NCBI GenBank assembly: GCA_019415335.1 | Contig: DXKH01000084.1 | Span: 39,366-103,365 of the forward strand | Reading direction: 5' to 3' | Origin: Citrobacter sp. | GTDB lineage: Bacteria; Pseudomonadota; Gammaproteobacteria; Enterobacterales; Enterobacteriaceae | Length of the DNA stretch: 64,000 bases | In this document: in pieces, positions 53,224 to 61,574 of the stretch | How positions within the stretch are numbered: position 1 is the stretch's first letter | Layout: each line of letters starts with the position of its first letter | Notes under the pieces: model-generated | What the model was told of the DNA's origin: nothing | What the model saw: only the letters and a program-made list of their open reading frames with translations | The model's database searches: none | Translations under genes and position numbers: made by a program

Positions 53224-54081
53224 TCAGGAGGCGTGAACAATCCCCATGTAGCCATGAATGCCCATATACAGGCCGACCAGACCGATCAGCAGGCTGGAAA
53301 AATAGGGCGCTTTCCTTGCCAGTGCATTGAATCCACTCCAGCGTTTGGCGACCTGATGGACGCTAACCGCCGCACCCACGCCGACGGTCACCAGCGTAAT
53401 CGCCAGCCCCAGACTAAAGCAGAGCACCATCGTTGCGCCGAGCGTGAAGGCTTTCAACTGGATACAAATCAGCAGCACGGTAATCGCTGCCGGACAGGGG
53501 ATCAGTCCGCCGGTCAGACCAAACAGCAAAATTTGCCCATTGGTCACTTCTTTGCCGTGAAAACGGCGTTGAATATCACTGGCATGTGCGCGCTCATGGG
53601 CGTCCTGATACGCTTTCGACCCTTCCGCCAGTCCCGCCAGGTCACGGTGATCGTGATGATGCTCGTTTTCGTGATGCGCATGATCGTGGTGGTCATGATG
53701 ATGATCGTGATCGTCATGCTGCATATCGGTGAGCCAGTTTCGCTCACCCTGCCATGTCCGCCAGAACATCCAGGTTGCGGTGCCCAGAATGATAAATGCG
53801 GAAATCAGTTGCAGCCAGGGTTCCACGGACTCTGCGGTAAACGCCCGGCTGATATACATCCCCCCGAGAGCGATCAGCCAGACCACGGCGGTATGGGAGA
53901 GCGTTGCCGCCAGTCCCAGCATCACCGCCTGCTTGATTGTCCCCTTAATGGCGATGATAAATGCTGCCATCATCGTTTTCGAGTGGCCAGGTTCCAGACC
54001 ATGCAGCACGCCGAGAAGAATCGCGCTGGGAATGAAAAACCACGCGTTACCTTGCTGAAGAAGTGTTGAAAATTCACCCAT
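53224..54081 (-). CDS. rcnA: Nickel/cobalt efflux protein RcnA
   Basis: A 285-residue inner-membrane exporter of Ni(II) and Co(II). Six or so membrane helices surround a histidine-rich loop (about residues 125-145: HDDHDHHHDHHDHAHHE and more), longer and more Asp/His rich than in some relatives. HGLEPGHSKTM and GLTGGLIPCPAAITVLL are the family signatures. The start is ATG 54081 (MGEFSTLLQQGNAWF), as in E. coli; the open frame beyond it runs through the operators. Divergent from rcnR with two RcnR boxes between. Confidence 0.95.
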   Translation of the reverse strand: MGEFSTLLQQGNAWFFIPSAILLGVLHGLEPGHSKTMMAAFIIAIKGTIKQAVMLGLAATLSHTAVVWLIALGGMYISRAFTAESVEPWLQLISAFIILGTATWMFWRTWQGERNWLTDMQHDDHDHHHDHHDHAHHENEHHHDHRDLAGLAEGSKAYQDAHERAHASDIQRRFHGKEVTNGQILLFGLTGGLIPCPAAITVLLICIQLKAFTLGATMVLCFSLGLAITLVTVGVGAAVSVHQVAKRWSGFNALARKAPYFSSLLIGLVGLYMGIHGYMGIVHAS

Positions 54082-54117
54082 GATAATGATTCTTAGTTGT
54101 CTGTTTTCGCCAGATTC

Positions 54118-54132
54118 TACTCCCCCCCAGTA
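54118..54132. promoter_or_regulatory. RcnR operator 1
   Basis: TACTCCCCCCCAGTA, on the other strand TACTGGGGGGGAGTA, fits the RcnR target TACT-G6-N-AGTA. It lies 37 bp before the rcnA start codon. Confidence 0.85.
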
Positions 54133-54137
54133 CCAAA

Positions 54138-54152
54138 TACTACCCCCCAGTA
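54138..54152. promoter_or_regulatory. RcnR operator 2
   Basis: TACTACCCCCCAGTA, on the other strand TACTGGGGGGTAGTA, a second exact RcnR-type box centred 20 bp from the first, about two helical turns, so both can be filled from one DNA face. Confidence 0.85.
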
Positions 54153-54201
54153 GAATCGTAATGCTATAATCCACAACGGATTATGTTAATGAGGTGTTGC
54201 G

Positions 54202-54474
54202 ATGTCACATACCATCCGGGATAAACAGAAACTAAAAGCCCGAACCAGCAAAATTCAGGGGCAGGTGGTTGCGCTGAAGAAAATGCTCGACGAACCTCAT
54301 GAGTGTGCCGCTGTATTGCAGCAGATCGCCGCGATACGCGGGGCGGTGAATGGTTTAATGCGGGAAGTGATTAAGGGACATCTGACCGAGCATATCGTCC
54401 ATCAGAGTGATGAAGAGAAGCGGGAAGACGATCTGGACGTGGTTCTTAAGGTTCTGGATTCCTATATAAAATAG
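54202..54474 (+). CDS. rcnR: Nickel/cobalt-responsive repressor RcnR
   Basis: A 90-residue all-helical repressor of the CsoR/RcnR family; metal binding releases it from DNA and allows rcnA transcription. Sequence equals E. coli RcnR in nearly all positions. Metal ligands: Cys35 ([10 protein letters not shown]), His60 and His64 (IKGHLTEHI), and the N-terminal His3. The Cys-His-His set and N-terminus are those of the nickel/cobalt branch and not of the copper or formaldehyde branches. Confidence 0.95.
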   Translation: MSHTIRDKQKLKARTSKIQGQVVALKKMLDEPHECAAVLQQIAAIRGAVNGLMREVIKGHLTEHIVHQSDEEKREDDLDVVLKVLDSYIK

Positions 54475-54501
54475 CCGGGAACGTTGTCCCGACTCCGTGT
54501 C

Positions 54502-54813
54502 TTAGCAATACACTACCGCCTGATTGCGCTGGGAAATATAGCGTTCAACGTGCTTATAGCCGCTAATGGATTCCAGTGCATGCAACAGGCAGCAGACCGC
54601 CCGGGCATTTGTTCGATCGGTTTCGTCTTCACTGTGACTTTGCAACGCCTCTTCACATAACCTGCGCACGACAGGCGGAAAGGCGAGTTTTTGCAGAGAG
54701 CGCTCCAGCTCTCCGAAGGCCATCTCATTACGTGCTGTAAAGAGCGATAATAGTACCGCACTCAGTGCGCGCGTTTCTTCTTCGTAGTATCCCACTTGAT
54801 ATACCTTGTCCAT
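54502..54813 (-). CDS. Unrecognised small protein downstream of LuxR-type gene
   Basis: A 103-residue soluble, mainly helical protein: MDKVYQVGYYEEETRALSAV, then LERSLQKLAFPPVVRRLCEE, and a final helix AVCCLLHALESISGYKHVERY. The last helix faintly recalls the AriR/YmgB type of biofilm and acid-resistance regulators (IHSLE pattern), but length and the first half differ, so I do not name it. AAGGA lies five bases before ATG 54813. It starts 20 bp after the LuxR-type gene and is almost surely cotranscribed with it. Confidence 0.6.
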   Translation of the reverse strand: MDKVYQVGYYEEETRALSAVLLSLFTARNEMAFGELERSLQKLAFPPVVRRLCEEALQSHSEDETDRTNARAVCCLLHALESISGYKHVERYISQRNQAVVYC

Positions 54814-54833
54814 GTCGTTCCTTGTTGTCGGAC

Positions 54834-55535
54834 TCATCTGCGTCTTTGCAAATGCACTGCTGTACCATCCGCCTCTTTTAGCAATAGCGGGTAAGATGAC
54901 TTATCACCGGAAACCGGATGAGAGTGAATAAACAATGAATTGATTCGTCCACCCATTCTTTTTTCAATTCTTTGCTTGTAGGCGTAGACACTGCGGATAT
55001 CCATGTCCAACAGTTGAGCGATCTGGTGCGGATTACTGCCTGCAACCATATGGCCCAGAATGGTGAACTCCATCTGCGTCAACGTATTCCCCTTGGTGAA
55101 CGACAAATGCCGTCCGATAAACACCTGCCTGATCTTCTCATTGGCGACATCCAGTCCGTCATCATGGTAAATGATGGCCGAAACGGCAGGATGCTTTTTG
55201 CGCCAGTAGTTGGCGAGCGACTGCATGTTGCGATCGCTTATCAAAATAATGCCCATGCGGGTGCTTGCGAGATATTCTATCCACTCTTTATCCAGAAACA
55301 GGCGTAAAAAGCTGATAGAGAAATCCACAAAAATATAGCCACTAAGTCTGGCGTTGTGATTGTGATTTAAAATACCTTCGATTACCCCTTTATTAAAATA
55401 AATGCTTTCTTCTGGCCACATGCAAAAACAGGCATTGGCGCAATACTGTAAGCGGGGTGATTTTTCGGGCATTATTTTACAATGCAAGGTACAACTGCTG
55501 CATGTCAAATTCTTTAATTTAACGTCCAGCCCCAT
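54834..55535 (-). CDS. LuxR-type regulator with cysteine-rich N-terminus, YqeH position
   Basis: A 233-residue regulator whose place beside the yqeI/yqeJ-like pair equals that of yqeH in E. coli. The N-terminus holds six cysteines in 27 residues (C12, C15, C19, C32, C36, C38), a spacing that could bind an iron-sulfur cluster or zinc. The middle is receiver-like without phosphorylation motif. The C-terminal LuxR helix-turn-helix is at about 160-205 (LTQMEFTILGHMVAGSNPHQIAQLL, DIRSVYAYKQRIEKRMGG in part). I set the start at ATG 55535 because GGGAGG lies eight bases upstream; the frame extends 20 codons more. Divergent from the ToxR-like gene across 593 bp. Confidence 0.82.
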   Translation of the reverse strand: MGLDVKLKNLTCSSCTLHCKIMPEKSPRLQYCANACFCMWPEESIYFNKGVIEGILNHNHNARLSGYIFVDFSISFLRLFLDKEWIEYLASTRMGIILISDRNMQSLANYWRKKHPAVSAIIYHDDGLDVANEKIRQVFIGRHLSFTKGNTLTQMEFTILGHMVAGSNPHQIAQLLDMDIRSVYAYKQRIEKRMGGRINSLFIHSHPVSGDKSSYPLLLKEADGTAVHLQRRR

Positions 55536-56128
55536 ATTGAGAGCCTCCCTATCCGTAGATGATTTCATAATTTCATCCGTTTTAAAACATGTCAATACTC
55601 TACAAAATGCAACGTTGATAGAGAGTAAATCCGAAATTTTGCTTATTGCTATTATTCTTAATCGCGATTTTTCTGGGGGTGTTGTCTCTGTATCAATTCA
55701 GGTTTCTGGCGGGGTTATTGTCCGTCTGACGAGGCATGAAAAAACGCCTCCAGGAATTTTGTAACAACCACCAGGAAAATCTATATTGCAAAAATGTTTA
55801 AGTTTTATCGCTAAATGGCATTAATGGCAAAAAGTTGATCTTATGTTAAATCGCCTGAAACAATTGTAACAATGCTTTTGTCTTTTATTAAGTAATGCTA
55901 TTTATCTGTTTGTCCGTTTTTTAAACGTGAAACAATAATAATGAGTGCTGCGTGATAAAGCACCTAAAATGGTCTTAATTAAGAATACATGATCCTTTTC
56001 AGGTGGAAGTGTATTGATTTATAAGAATTTTTATTTTTACGTTATGATCGCACTGACATATCTATTATATATTTAGTGATCTCTGTATAAGATTTTTGTA
56101 GCATGACATTCATCATTTAAATGCGAGA
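55536..56128. other. Divergent AT-rich region between LuxR-type and ToxR-like genes
   Basis: About 590 bp, strongly AT-rich, with no ORF worth naming. It must hold the promoters of both genes. The composition equals that of 36501-37127 in front of the other ToxR-like gene. No specific operator is recognised. Confidence 0.55.
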
Positions 56129-56932
56129 ATGCACACAGTGTTTGAGAAGTACACACACACGACATTGTACACAATTAATAACCTGGTTGACTTTCACCCG
56201 GGTGACAGAACTCTGACGAATAAAAATACGCAAAAAACGGTCATTCTTCAAAACCCTGCGAGTTTCATCCTGTTATATCTCATTACAAATTGTGGGGTTG
56301 TTATTCCACAAGCCCAGCTCGTCAAGATTGGCTGGGGGGATAAAAACACTATCACCTCCGTCAATACGTTATACCAGACAGTACTCATGCTCAGAAATGC
56401 GTTAACAGAAGTCGGGTTGCCGCGCGACCTGATTAGAACTGTCGCCCGACGAGGTATGATGGTCACGGCGGATATTCAACGTACGGAGACGGAATCGGTT
56501 GATAATGAGGAAGAAAGTGAGACCGTGGAGGACCCTGCACTGCCTGTGTTGACGGCAACTCAACCTAAAGTGTGGCCTTCAAAGGCAACGCTAATGGTAG
56601 GGGCTATTTTACTGTCGGCATTGCTGATCGGTGTCGGCGTCTCTTATGGCCTGTTATATCCGCCAGCCGAATCGCTGTTCTCTTCCTATGCTATTATTGA
56701 TTCCACCTCCTTTTCATCCTGTACTCTGTTACTGAAAGGCCAAAGTACGTTAAATACTCGCTATGCGGTATTCCTGACGAGACACTCGGATATCTGCCAG
56801 AATCATAATTATGTGTATCTCTCGGGAATGAACAGTGCGAAGAATATTGCGGCAGTTGCCTGTCAGTTGGATATAAGGGAACATCCTCTAACAAAATGTA
56901 CGACCTGGTATTCAATTAATGATAAAAACTAA
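56129..56932 (+). CDS. yqeI: ToxR-type membrane-bound winged-helix regulator (YqeI-like), cassette B
   Basis: A 267-residue membrane-bound regulator. The N-terminal winged helix spans about 15-110 (NPASFILLYLITNCGVVIPQ, NTLYQTVLMLRNAL, and the wing ARRGMMV). An acidic linker follows (ETESVDNEEESETVED), a membrane helix at about 154-176, then a periplasmic domain with four cysteines; the last three are spaced C-x21-C-x11-C, the same as in cassette A. Gene order LuxR-type, ToxR-like, partner, then yqeG equals E. coli yqeH-yqeI-yqeJ with yqeG, so I use the yqeI name with moderate confidence. It overlaps the partner gene by 14 bp. Confidence 0.82.
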   Translation: MHTVFEKYTHTTLYTINNLVDFHPGDRTLTNKNTQKTVILQNPASFILLYLITNCGVVIPQAQLVKIGWGDKNTITSVNTLYQTVLMLRNALTEVGLPRDLIRTVARRGMMVTADIQRTETESVDNEEESETVEDPALPVLTATQPKVWPSKATLMVGAILLSALLIGVGVSYGLLYPPAESLFSSYAIIDSTSFSSCTLLLKGQSTLNTRYAVFLTRHSDICQNHNYVYLSGMNSAKNIAAVACQLDIREHPLTKCTTWYSINDKN

Positions 56933-57389
56933 AATAGTCGTATCCCTTTTACTGGTTGCAGTAGCGATATTGGCGGGTGTGGGTTATTGGTATTCACATG
57001 ACAGCAGAAATAGTATTGATTGCCAGGGACGCGTGGTATGGGAAATTAATAATGAGGAGTTCAGGGGAGATGTCGCCTACCAGATGCAGAATAATCAGGG
57101 AATAGTCACCATCACTGGCGATTTACATACGCCGGAAGATAAAAATTATAAAATCAGCCGGATTATATATTTCACTTATTACAAGGTGCGGGATAACTAT
57201 ATTATTAACACCAATAATCTCGTGCGGTTTCCGAGTGACGATTTAGAAGCGAAAAAAGGGCACCGATCGCTGCCCACGATCTACCTCTCTGAGCGAGCCT
57301 CTTTCTCGTTATTGATTAAACGCTATCGGGAAGGGTGGGCCTTCACGACGGTAGGTTCCCCCTCGCTGTTATGCCGCGGTGGTGAGTAA
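56919..57389 (+). CDS. yqeJ: FidL/YqeJ-like periplasmic partner protein, cassette B
   Basis: A 156-residue protein with an N-terminal membrane helix (about 5-23) and a periplasmic domain bounded by two cysteines (SIDCQG and PSLLCRG). It shows the same NQGIVTITGDLHTPEDKNYK core and FTTVG ending as the cassette A protein. It begins within the last codons of the ToxR-like gene, which assures equal synthesis of the two, as expected of a heterodimeric sensor of VtrA/VtrC or ToxR/ToxS type. A terminator hairpin includes its stop codon. Confidence 0.8.
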   Translation: MIKTKIVVSLLLVAVAILAGVGYWYSHDSRNSIDCQGRVVWEINNEEFRGDVAYQMQNNQGIVTITGDLHTPEDKNYKISRIIYFTYYKVRDNYIINTNNLVRFPSDDLEAKKGHRSLPTIYLSERASFSLLIKRYREGWAFTTVGSPSLLCRGGE

Positions 57390-57411
57390 ACGGCCCGGAC
57401 GAGCCGTTTAC
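57386..57411. terminator. Bidirectional hairpin between yqeJ-like gene and yqeG
   Basis: GTAAACGGC and GCCGTTTAC form a perfect 9-bp stem with an eight-base loop that includes the TAA stop codon of the first gene. It lies eight bases from the yqeG stop, so it serves both converging genes. Confidence 0.7.
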
Positions 57412-57418
57412 ACCACGA

Positions 57419-58648
57419 TTAGCCAAGGAACATCACGGACACACACAGCAGGCCGACAATCAGGGTGATCAGATTACCGAGTGAGCGGTGCGGTTTTAAC
57501 GCCGGGATCAGGTATGTCGACAGGGTCGGCATAATGAACAAAATCATGGCGATGAGCGGTCCGCTGATGGCGTAAATCATCGAGATCGCGTTCGGGTTGA
57601 TGCAGCAGACAATAAAAGTGATGGCTGACACCAGCATGATGGACAGGGCGCGGTTAAAGGCCCGGCTTTTCTTCACGCCAACCTGTTGCAGACCGGTTTT
57701 GACCACCTCGGTTGCCCCTTCAATGACGCCAAAGTAGGTGCCGAGAAAAGATTTCGACATCGCCACCACGGCGACGATGATACCTGAAATCGAGAGCCAC
57801 GCCGGGGCGGCAGGCATCATGGACAAGGCCGAAAGAATGGTGACGCCTTCATTTTTGGCGGCTTCAATGTACGATGGCGGAATCGACAGCAGGCAGCTAA
57901 AGACGAAGAACAGCACGCTTAAGCAGATGATCAGATAAGCGACCTTCATGATTTTTTTGCATTTACCCATGGCTAGCTCACCATATTTCTCGCGTCTGTC
58001 GATAGCAAACGTGGAGATAATAGGCGTATGGCTAAAAGCAAAAACCATCACCGGAATCGAGATCCATACCTGATGCAGGGTGTGCTGATCGAACGCCATT
58101 TGTCCGGTGAGTAACGAAGGTTGCCAACTGCCGGTCAGATACAGCGAGAGAAATAAAAAGTAAGCGATCAGCGGGAACACCAAAAAGCCCATCACCCGAA
58201 TGGTTGCATGGCGGCCCATCAGGAAAATCAGGTTCAGGATTAATACCACGCCAAGGCTGACTCCCATACGAATACCGAGGCTAATCTCAAGATAGCGGGC
58301 GAGCTGCTCTGTCAGGGAGTTGGTTATGGCGACGGCATAAATCAGGACCACCACGAAAAAGGCAATAAAGTACAGCGTGGTAATGAGGCTGCCGATCTTC
58401 TTACCGTAATAGTGCGTCACCGCACCGGTGATCCCTTCTCCCGCAGAGGCTTTCGACGAGAGAATGAACTGACATAACGCTTTATGCGGCCAGTATGTGA
58501 GTGGCCAGGCGACCAGGGCGGTGACAAACAATACAATTGCGCCCGCAGAGCCAAGCTGGATGGGGAGAAACAAGGTTCCTGCGCCCACGGCAGTTCCATA
58601 TAACGCAAAGCTCCAGAGCGTCTCTTCTTTTGACCAAATTTTCGACAT
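57419..58648 (-). CDS. yqeG: YqeG, amino-acid transporter of the HAAAP/SdaC family
   Basis: A 409-residue inner-membrane carrier with about eleven helices, same length and nearly same sequence as E. coli YqeG. The family (SdaC, TdcC, Mtr) imports amino acids by proton symport; the YqeG substrate is thought to be serine or threonine related. Seen: WSFALYGTAVGAGTLFLPI at the start, AFSHTPIISTFAIDRREKYG in the middle, and AMSKSFLGTYFGVIEGATE. ATG 58648 starts MSKIWSKEETLW as in E. coli. Converges with the YqeJ-like gene. Confidence 0.95.
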   Translation of the reverse strand: MSKIWSKEETLWSFALYGTAVGAGTLFLPIQLGSAGAIVLFVTALVAWPLTYWPHKALCQFILSSKASAGEGITGAVTHYYGKKIGSLITTLYFIAFFVVVLIYAVAITNSLTEQLARYLEISLGIRMGVSLGVVLILNLIFLMGRHATIRVMGFLVFPLIAYFLFLSLYLTGSWQPSLLTGQMAFDQHTLHQVWISIPVMVFAFSHTPIISTFAIDRREKYGELAMGKCKKIMKVAYLIICLSVLFFVFSCLLSIPPSYIEAAKNEGVTILSALSMMPAAPAWLSISGIIVAVVAMSKSFLGTYFGVIEGATEVVKTGLQQVGVKKSRAFNRALSIMLVSAITFIVCCINPNAISMIYAISGPLIAMILFIMPTLSTYLIPALKPHRSLGNLITLIVGLLCVSVMFLG

Positions 58649-58751
58649 TTCTTGAACGTATCAACTATAAAATAAACAAAAAGAAGCGCAATTTACCATA
58701 AATTAGCGGGTGGGCGTGAGGGCTGAACAGGAGAAGGGATGGCAACGGGTC

Positions 58752-58778
58752 TTGCCGGAACCGCGTAGATTCCGGCAA
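58752..58778 (-). terminator. Hairpin after the PACE transporter gene
   Basis: TTGCCGGAA and TTCCGGCAA form a perfect 9-bp stem with a nine-base loop, 12 bases after the stop codon of the minus-strand gene. No T tract; a weak terminator or 3' stabiliser. Confidence 0.6.
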
Positions 58779-58790
58779 ATGTGTGAATTA

Positions 58791-59246
58791 TCAGGCAGTC
58801 ACGCGCTGTTCGCGACGCTTCATAACGCGCACGCGTAACGTGTCATATGCCCAGTTGTAGAACATGGTGTAGGGCAGGAAGAACAGGAAGAAGCCGATCT
58901 CCAGCGTAAAGGCCTGTATCAGGCTGACGTTCAGCACGTATGCCACGATACTCACGCCGATGACGATAAAACCGCTTTCAAACCCCAGCGCGTGAAACGC
59001 ACGCACTTTCGCCGTTCGCTTCACCAGATGTGAAGGCCAGAAACGGTCAAACAGCGCGTTGTAGATGATGTTCCAGATCATCGCTGTGGTCGCCAGCAGG
59101 ATCGTCAGTCCGCCCATTTCCAGCACCGATCGTTGCATCAACCAGGCCGTGGTGGGTGCCAGGATCGCCGTGGCGATCCCTTCAAAACAGACAGCGTGGA
59201 AGACACGCTCCAGTAACGAACGACGTTGAACCGCATTGTGTTGCAT
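58791..59246 (-). CDS. PACE-family (AceI-like) multidrug efflux protein
   Basis: A 151-residue inner-membrane protein with four helices in two repeated bacterial-transmembrane-pair domains: RVFHAVCFEGIATAI with WNIIYNALFDRFWP, and RAFHALGFESGFIVIG with YNWAYDTLR. These paired motifs define the PACE family, whose member AceI exports chlorhexidine. The conserved acidic residue of the first helix is present (CFEG). It is divergent from a LysR gene, the usual local regulator arrangement for this family. Confidence 0.92.
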   Translation of the reverse strand: MQHNAVQRRSLLERVFHAVCFEGIATAILAPTTAWLMQRSVLEMGGLTILLATTAMIWNIIYNALFDRFWPSHLVKRTAKVRAFHALGFESGFIVIGVSIVAYVLNVSLIQAFTLEIGFFLFFLPYTMFYNWAYDTLRVRVMKRREQRVTA

Positions 59247-59309
59247 AACTTACCTTTACTTAAAAACGCCCGGATAACGGAATAGGGGGTATTTTATCGT
59301 TTTATGTGA

Positions 59310-59322
59310 TATCTAAAAGATA
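59310..59322. promoter_or_regulatory. Candidate operator between PACE and LysR genes
   Basis: TATCT-AAA-AGATA is a perfect short inverted repeat in the 102-bp divergent promoter region, 27 bp before the LysR gene start. Its role as a LysR site is inference. Confidence 0.35.
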
Positions 59323-59348
59323 GTATCCATCGATAAAGTAGATAGTTC

Positions 59349-60224
59349 ATGCGTTACTCACCTGAAGCCTTAACCGCATTTGTCGAGACCGTTTCCTGTG
59401 GCTCTTTCTCGGCGGCGGCACGCAGACTGCGCAAAAGTCAGTCCACGATCAGCACGGCGATTGCCCACCTTGAGGCCGATCTTGGCGTTCAGCTGTTTGA
59501 TCGTTCCTCGCGTCAACCGGTGCTGACGGAAGAAGGAAAGAAAGTGCTCGGCTATGTTCAGGCGATTCTGTCGGCCAGCGAGCGTCTCGATGAGGTGGCG
59601 CTTTCGCTGGCTGGCGAAACCGAAGCGCGTCTGACGTTTGTGCTCTCCGATACCCTTCACCCCGATGTGCTGGAGGAACTGATGGTGCAGTTTGATCGTC
59701 AGTTTCCGCATACCGAATTTGAATGCCTGATTGGTGAGGATGTGGATGTCATCGATCTGCTGCAAAAAGAGCGGGCGCAGGTCGGTTTGATTGAGGCCAG
59801 AGACCACTATCCCACCGATATCGGTGCGACGCGCTTGCCGATGCAAACGTTAATGGGGCTTTACGTCGCCGCTTCCCATCCGCTGGCGAAAGAGAAGAAA
59901 CTGCAGTGGGATCAACTGCACACCTGGCGTGAGTTGCGCCTTAACACCTATATCGATCATGGCGCTCAGCTTGCCCGTGGCCCGGTCTGGTCCGCGCCGA
60001 ACTATTTGCTGTTGCTGAGTATGGCGGTACAGGGATTTGGCTGGTGTGCGCTTCCGTGTGCGTTGGTGGAGGAGTTTGCGGCGGAAAAACCGCTGGTGCA
60101 ACTGGACGTCCCGGGATGGCCGAAAGCCATCGCGATCGATCTGCTCTGGAACAAAAAATCCCCGCCCGGTGTGGCGGGGAGTTGGCTGAGATACCATTTA
60201 CAGCAAGGCAGTGTCCCGGGCTGA
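59349..60224 (+). CDS. LysR-family regulator divergent from PACE gene
   Basis: A 291-residue LysR-type regulator. The helix-turn-helix is at about 5-62 (ALTAFVETVSCGSFSAAARR, RKSQSTISTAIAHLEADLG) and the effector domain follows (FVLSDTLHPDVLEELM, GLYVAASHPLA). Divergent from the PACE pump, so it likely induces it; the inducer is unknown. ATG 59349 has no good ribosome site. In E. coli a similar LysR gene is not found between yqeG and yqeF, so this gene pair is extra to that order. Confidence 0.9.
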   Translation: MRYSPEALTAFVETVSCGSFSAAARRLRKSQSTISTAIAHLEADLGVQLFDRSSRQPVLTEEGKKVLGYVQAILSASERLDEVALSLAGETEARLTFVLSDTLHPDVLEELMVQFDRQFPHTEFECLIGEDVDVIDLLQKERAQVGLIEARDHYPTDIGATRLPMQTLMGLYVAASHPLAKEKKLQWDQLHTWRELRLNTYIDHGAQLARGPVWSAPNYLLLLSMAVQGFGWCALPCALVEEFAAEKPLVQLDVPGWPKAIAIDLLWNKKSPPGVAGSWLRYHLQQGSVPG

Positions 60225-60335
60225 GAGGCGTGATAACGATTTCCTTTGTGATAAAACTCACTTTTCTTAAACAATCAAGATAACTATTTTTAACAATCCT
60301 CTACTATTGCGATGTTATTTTGCGCTGAGGTCGTA

Positions 60336-61514
60336 ATGAAAGAGGTGGTGATCGTCGGGGCGTTGCGTACGCCAATTGGTTGTTTTCAGGGAACGCTGGC
60401 GCGTCATTCTGCTGTTGAACTGGGCAGTATGGTGGTGAAAGCGTTGATTGAAGCCAGCGGTGTGAATGCGCACGCCGTTGATGAAGTGATCCTCGGGCAG
60501 GTGCTGACGGCGGGGGCGGGGCAAAACCCGGCGCGTCAGTCTGCGATCAAAGGAGGGTTACCGAACACCGTTTCTGCTATCACCATTAACGACGTCTGCG
60601 GCTCGGGGTTGAAAGCGCTGCATCTTGCCACGCAGGCGATCCAGTGCGGCGAGGCGGATATCGTGATTGCCGGCGGGCAAGAGAATATGAGCCGTGCGCC
60701 GCATGTCCTCACCGACAGCCGAACCGGCGCGCAACTGGGCAACAGCCAGCTCGTTGACAGTCTGGTACACGACGGCCTGTGGGATGCCTTCAATGATTAC
60801 CACATGGGCGTGACTGCAGAGAATCTGGCGCGTGAATATGGCATCAGTCGGGAACGGCAGGATGCGTATGCTCTCAGTTCACAGCAAAAGGCACGCGCGG
60901 CCATTGATGCCGGTCGTTTTAAAGCGGAAATCGTCCCGGTCGCCACCCAGCGTAATGGACAAACCGTGATGATTGATACCGATGAGCAGCCGCGAACCGA
61001 TGCCAGCGCAGAAGGCCTGGCGCGGCTGGATCCGGCTTTTGAACTGCTGGGATCGGTGACCGCCGGTAATGCCTCTTCAATAAATGATGGCGCGGCAGCG
61101 GTAATGATGATGAGCGAGTCCAAAGCGCTGGAGCTGAACCTGCCCGTGCTGGCGCGCATCCACGCATTTGCCAGCGTCGGTGTCGATCCTGCGCTAATGG
61201 GGATCGCCCCTGTGTATGCCACTCGCCGCTGTCTGGAGCGGGTTGGTTGGCAGTTGGATGATGTGGATCTCATCGAGGCGAATGAGGCCTTTGCCGCCCA
61301 GGCGCTTTCGGTGGGCAAAATGCTGGAATGGGACGAGCGCCGGGTGAATGTCAACGGCGGCGCGATTGCCCTTGGCCACCCGATTGGCGCTTCCGGCTGT
61401 CGTATTCTGGTTTCTCTGGTTCACGAAATGGTCAAACGTAATGCCCGCAAAGGTCTGGCAACGCTGTGTATTGGCGGCGGGCAAGGCGTGGCGTTAGCCA
61501 TCGAGCGCGATTAA
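60336..61514 (+). CDS. yqeF: YqeF, acetyl-CoA acetyltransferase (thiolase)
   Basis: A 392-residue thiolase close to E. coli YqeF (393) and similar to AtoB. The acyl-accepting C88 (NDVCGSGLKA), H348 (GGAIALGHPIGASG) and C378 (LCIGGGQG) are all present, so it should condense or cleave acetoacetyl-CoA. ATG 60336 has GAGGT seven bases upstream; the frame is open eight codons further. It is transcribed alone, 112 bp after the LysR gene, with a hairpin downstream. Confidence 0.95.
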   Translation: MKEVVIVGALRTPIGCFQGTLARHSAVELGSMVVKALIEASGVNAHAVDEVILGQVLTAGAGQNPARQSAIKGGLPNTVSAITINDVCGSGLKALHLATQAIQCGEADIVIAGGQENMSRAPHVLTDSRTGAQLGNSQLVDSLVHDGLWDAFNDYHMGVTAENLAREYGISRERQDAYALSSQQKARAAIDAGRFKAEIVPVATQRNGQTVMIDTDEQPRTDASAEGLARLDPAFELLGSVTAGNASSINDGAAAVMMMSESKALELNLPVLARIHAFASVGVDPALMGIAPVYATRRCLERVGWQLDDVDLIEANEAFAAQALSVGKMLEWDERRVNVNGGAIALGHPIGASGCRILVSLVHEMVKRNARKGLATLCIGGGQGVALAIERD

Positions 61515-61548
61515 CGCCTCTTTATTTCTCCTCTCCATTTCCTCCGTT

Positions 61549-61574
61549 ATGCCGCATGATAATCGTGGCGGCAT
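61549..61574 (+). terminator. Hairpin downstream of yqeF
   Basis: ATGCCGC (61549-61555) and GCGGCAT (61568-61574) form a 7-bp stem with a 12-base loop; GCCTGCGTTTTG follows. A modest terminator. Confidence 0.5.

Noticed and set aside
53233..54069. 278-codon plus ORF opposite rcnA
   Set aside because: A long antisense frame produced by the histidine-rich codons of rcnA. RcnA is well conserved and fully explains the region.
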